Shown piece after piece: positions 63,107 through 64,000 of a stretch of 64,000 bases of DNA. The stretch comes from Membranihabitans maritimus (GTDB lineage: Bacteria > Bacteroidota > Bacteroidia > Chitinophagales > Saprospiraceae). The position numbers were made by a program, and so were the translations under genes. The stretch lies in assembly GCF_021729145.1 (NCBI RefSeq), contig NZ_JAJSLW010000004.1, forward strand, positions 62,001 through 126,000. Direction: 5' to 3'. The notes below the pieces were generated by a model. The model searched no databases and had not been told where the DNA came from. It saw only the letters and a list, made by a program, of their open reading frames with translations. Each line of letters opens with the position of its first letter. Within the stretch, counting starts at the first letter, position 1.

Positions 63107-63685
63107 CTACCTGGATTTTTTCACAAATTCCGTTAAAATAACAATCTTTTGGTCATTAACCCTTCCCTCTATTTGCGTAGGTTCATCCGCAACAAGTGAA
63201 ATTCTCCGGACAGCGGTTCCTCTTTTCGCAGTAAATCCAGCCCCTTTAACATTTAAATCTTTTGTTAATACCACTGTATCGCCCGTTTGAAGTTCCGCCC
63301 CATTGCAATCCAGATGCTTTGCTGAACCATTTGGCGCTTCTTCCTGCCCCTCCTTAGCCCATTGTAGGGTTTCTTCATCCAGATAAGCCATATCCAATAA
63401 ATTCAAAGCCCAGCTTTCAGATCTTAGTTTTTGTAACATTCTCCATGATAATACCTGGATGGCAGGAATTGTCGACCATATGCTTTCATTCAGACATTGC
63501 CAATCCACTGGATTTATGTCTGTATTGCCCAGCATTTGGTTCAGATAATTTTCATCGATCAAAATGCTATTTTCCTCGTTTCCTTCATCCGCCGGCGGAA
63601 GAGTATATACTTTCAAAGCCCCATTTTTTCCACTTATCTCACAACGATTTCCGCTCCTATCAATCAATAGTTGTTCCAGATCCAT
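63107..63685 (-). CDS. PhnA-family protein
   Basis: 192 residues from the ATG at 63685 (an upstream TTG adds eight). The N-terminal part is a zinc-ribbon-like region (LLIDRSGNRCEISGKNG) with only one Cys left of the usual set. A middle helical domain follows (WQCLNESIWSTIPAIQVLSWRMLQKLR). The C-terminal SH3-like PhnA domain is clear: LDCNGAELQTGDTVVLTKDLNVKGAGFTAKRGTAVRRI ... IVILTEFVKK. The name comes from phosphonate operons, but most PhnA-family proteins have no shown link to phosphonates. Function unknown. Confidence 0.9.
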   Translation of the reverse strand: MDLEQLLIDRSGNRCEISGKNGALKVYTLPPADEGNEENSILIDENYLNQMLGNTDINPVDWQCLNESIWSTIPAIQVLSWRMLQKLRSESWALNLLDMAYLDEETLQWAKEGQEEAPNGSAKHLDCNGAELQTGDTVVLTKDLNVKGAGFTAKRGTAVRRISLVADEPTQIEGRVNDQKIVILTEFVKKSR

Positions 63686-63745
63686 ATTTATATTATTAAC
63701 TTTCCGCAAAAAAAAATTTATATATTTGATTACAACTGTATGATT

Positions 63746-64000
63746 TCAAATATTCAATATCTCTCCAATTTTATCCATTTGCGGATCCAAATAGTTGTCA
63801 ATATAAAAATCACATGTTGGTAATTCAGTGGGGTGATGCGAAGATAGTACACCTACTACTTTCATATTTGCATTAATGGCAGCCTGAACCCCTGATGCTG
63901 AGTCTTCAAAAACAAGACAATCTTCCGGGTTGACTTTTAAATTATCGGCAGTACGTAAATAAACTTCCGGGTCAGGTTTATGGGTATTGACATCTTCGCT
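63746..64000 (-). CDS. HAD-superfamily hydrolase, C-terminal part (runs off right edge)
   Basis: 84 residues before the stop are visible; the 5' part is beyond the window. HKPDPEVYLRTADNL carries motif III (Lys-Pro), and CLVFEDSASGVQAAINANMKVVGV carries motif IV (E-D-S), as in the beta-phosphoglucomutase/phosphatase subgroup of HAD enzymes. It probably dephosphorylates or isomerises a sugar phosphate in the cytoplasm. The 60-bp gap to the PhnA-type gene suggests possible co-transcription. Confidence 0.88.
   Translation of the reverse strand, partial: SEDVNTHKPDPEVYLRTADNLKVNPEDCLVFEDSASGVQAAINANMKVVGVLSSHHPTELPTCDFYIDNYLDPQMDKIGEILNI

Overview
The window comes from a member of the Bacteroidota. 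The evidence is two SusC/SusD outer-membrane pairs, a DUF1735 lipoprotein, both kinds of type IX secretion C-terminal sorting domain (type A on the beta-helix protein at 1922..4375, type B on the protein at 34042..35913), TAnnTTTG-type promoter boxes, few Shine-Dalgarno sites, and a sdhCAB operon of the five-helix cytochrome b type. The free-living (probably marine) lifestyle is an inference from the secreted sulfatase, phosphatases and glycan-uptake genes; I cannot place the organism below phylum.

Layout. 1..15659 (minus strand) is a glycan-uptake-type locus: SusC with an STN domain, SusD, a second SusC, a second SusD, a DUF1735 lipoprotein, and then a tandemly duplicated two-gene module (small lipoprotein plus secreted right-handed beta-helix protein), the last copy running off the left edge. 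A divergent ECF sigma factor (16289..16888) lies beyond a 630-bp control region that holds a large palindrome and a terminator pointing into the susC leader. 16952..23134 (minus) holds a Uma2-family nuclease-like gene, a Tat-type Gfo/Idh/MocA oxidoreductase with a DUF5009/HGSNAT-like membrane protein, and ribonuclease R with a small unknown partner. 23294..26784 (plus) is sdhCAB.

26785..33048 is an untidy accessory stretch. Two directly repeated copies of a ~447-bp non-coding repeat flank a small cationic cysteine-rich peptide gene with a double-glycine-type leader, a pseudogene killed by a Trp-to-stop change, asnS, a DUF4197 lipoprotein and queG. 33047..38624 (minus) carries a YheT-like hydrolase, a type IX-secreted adhesin-like protein, an octamer tandem repeat, rseP, and the remains of a DUF6922/AbiEii toxin-antitoxin-like pair. 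38868..50719 has two secreted purple-acid-phosphatase-like enzymes, a VOC protein, an AI-2E-family permease, a PHP hydrolase / oxidoreductase / sulfatase cluster, a MerC protein with a clear operator and promoter, an EamA exporter and a DinB-like protein. 50955..61197 (plus) has alpha-2-macroglobulin with pbpC, then DUF2891 overlapping an unusual NRAMP relative. The right end has an AlbA/Schlafen-type protein whose stop codon sits in an 11-bp tandem repeat, a PhnA-like protein and a partial HAD hydrolase.

How it works together. The left locus would import an unidentified glycan through two SusCD complexes and process it at the cell surface; no recognised glycoside hydrolase is present, so the beta-helix proteins are the best candidate glycan-acting proteins. 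The most interesting candidates for something undescribed are the small double-glycine-leader peptide (28078..28254), the structured dispersed repeat, the duplicated lipoprotein/beta-helix module, the NRAMP relative lacking the usual metal ligands, and the antisense terminator plus palindrome upstream of the first susC. All identifications are from reading the sequence; no database search was run.
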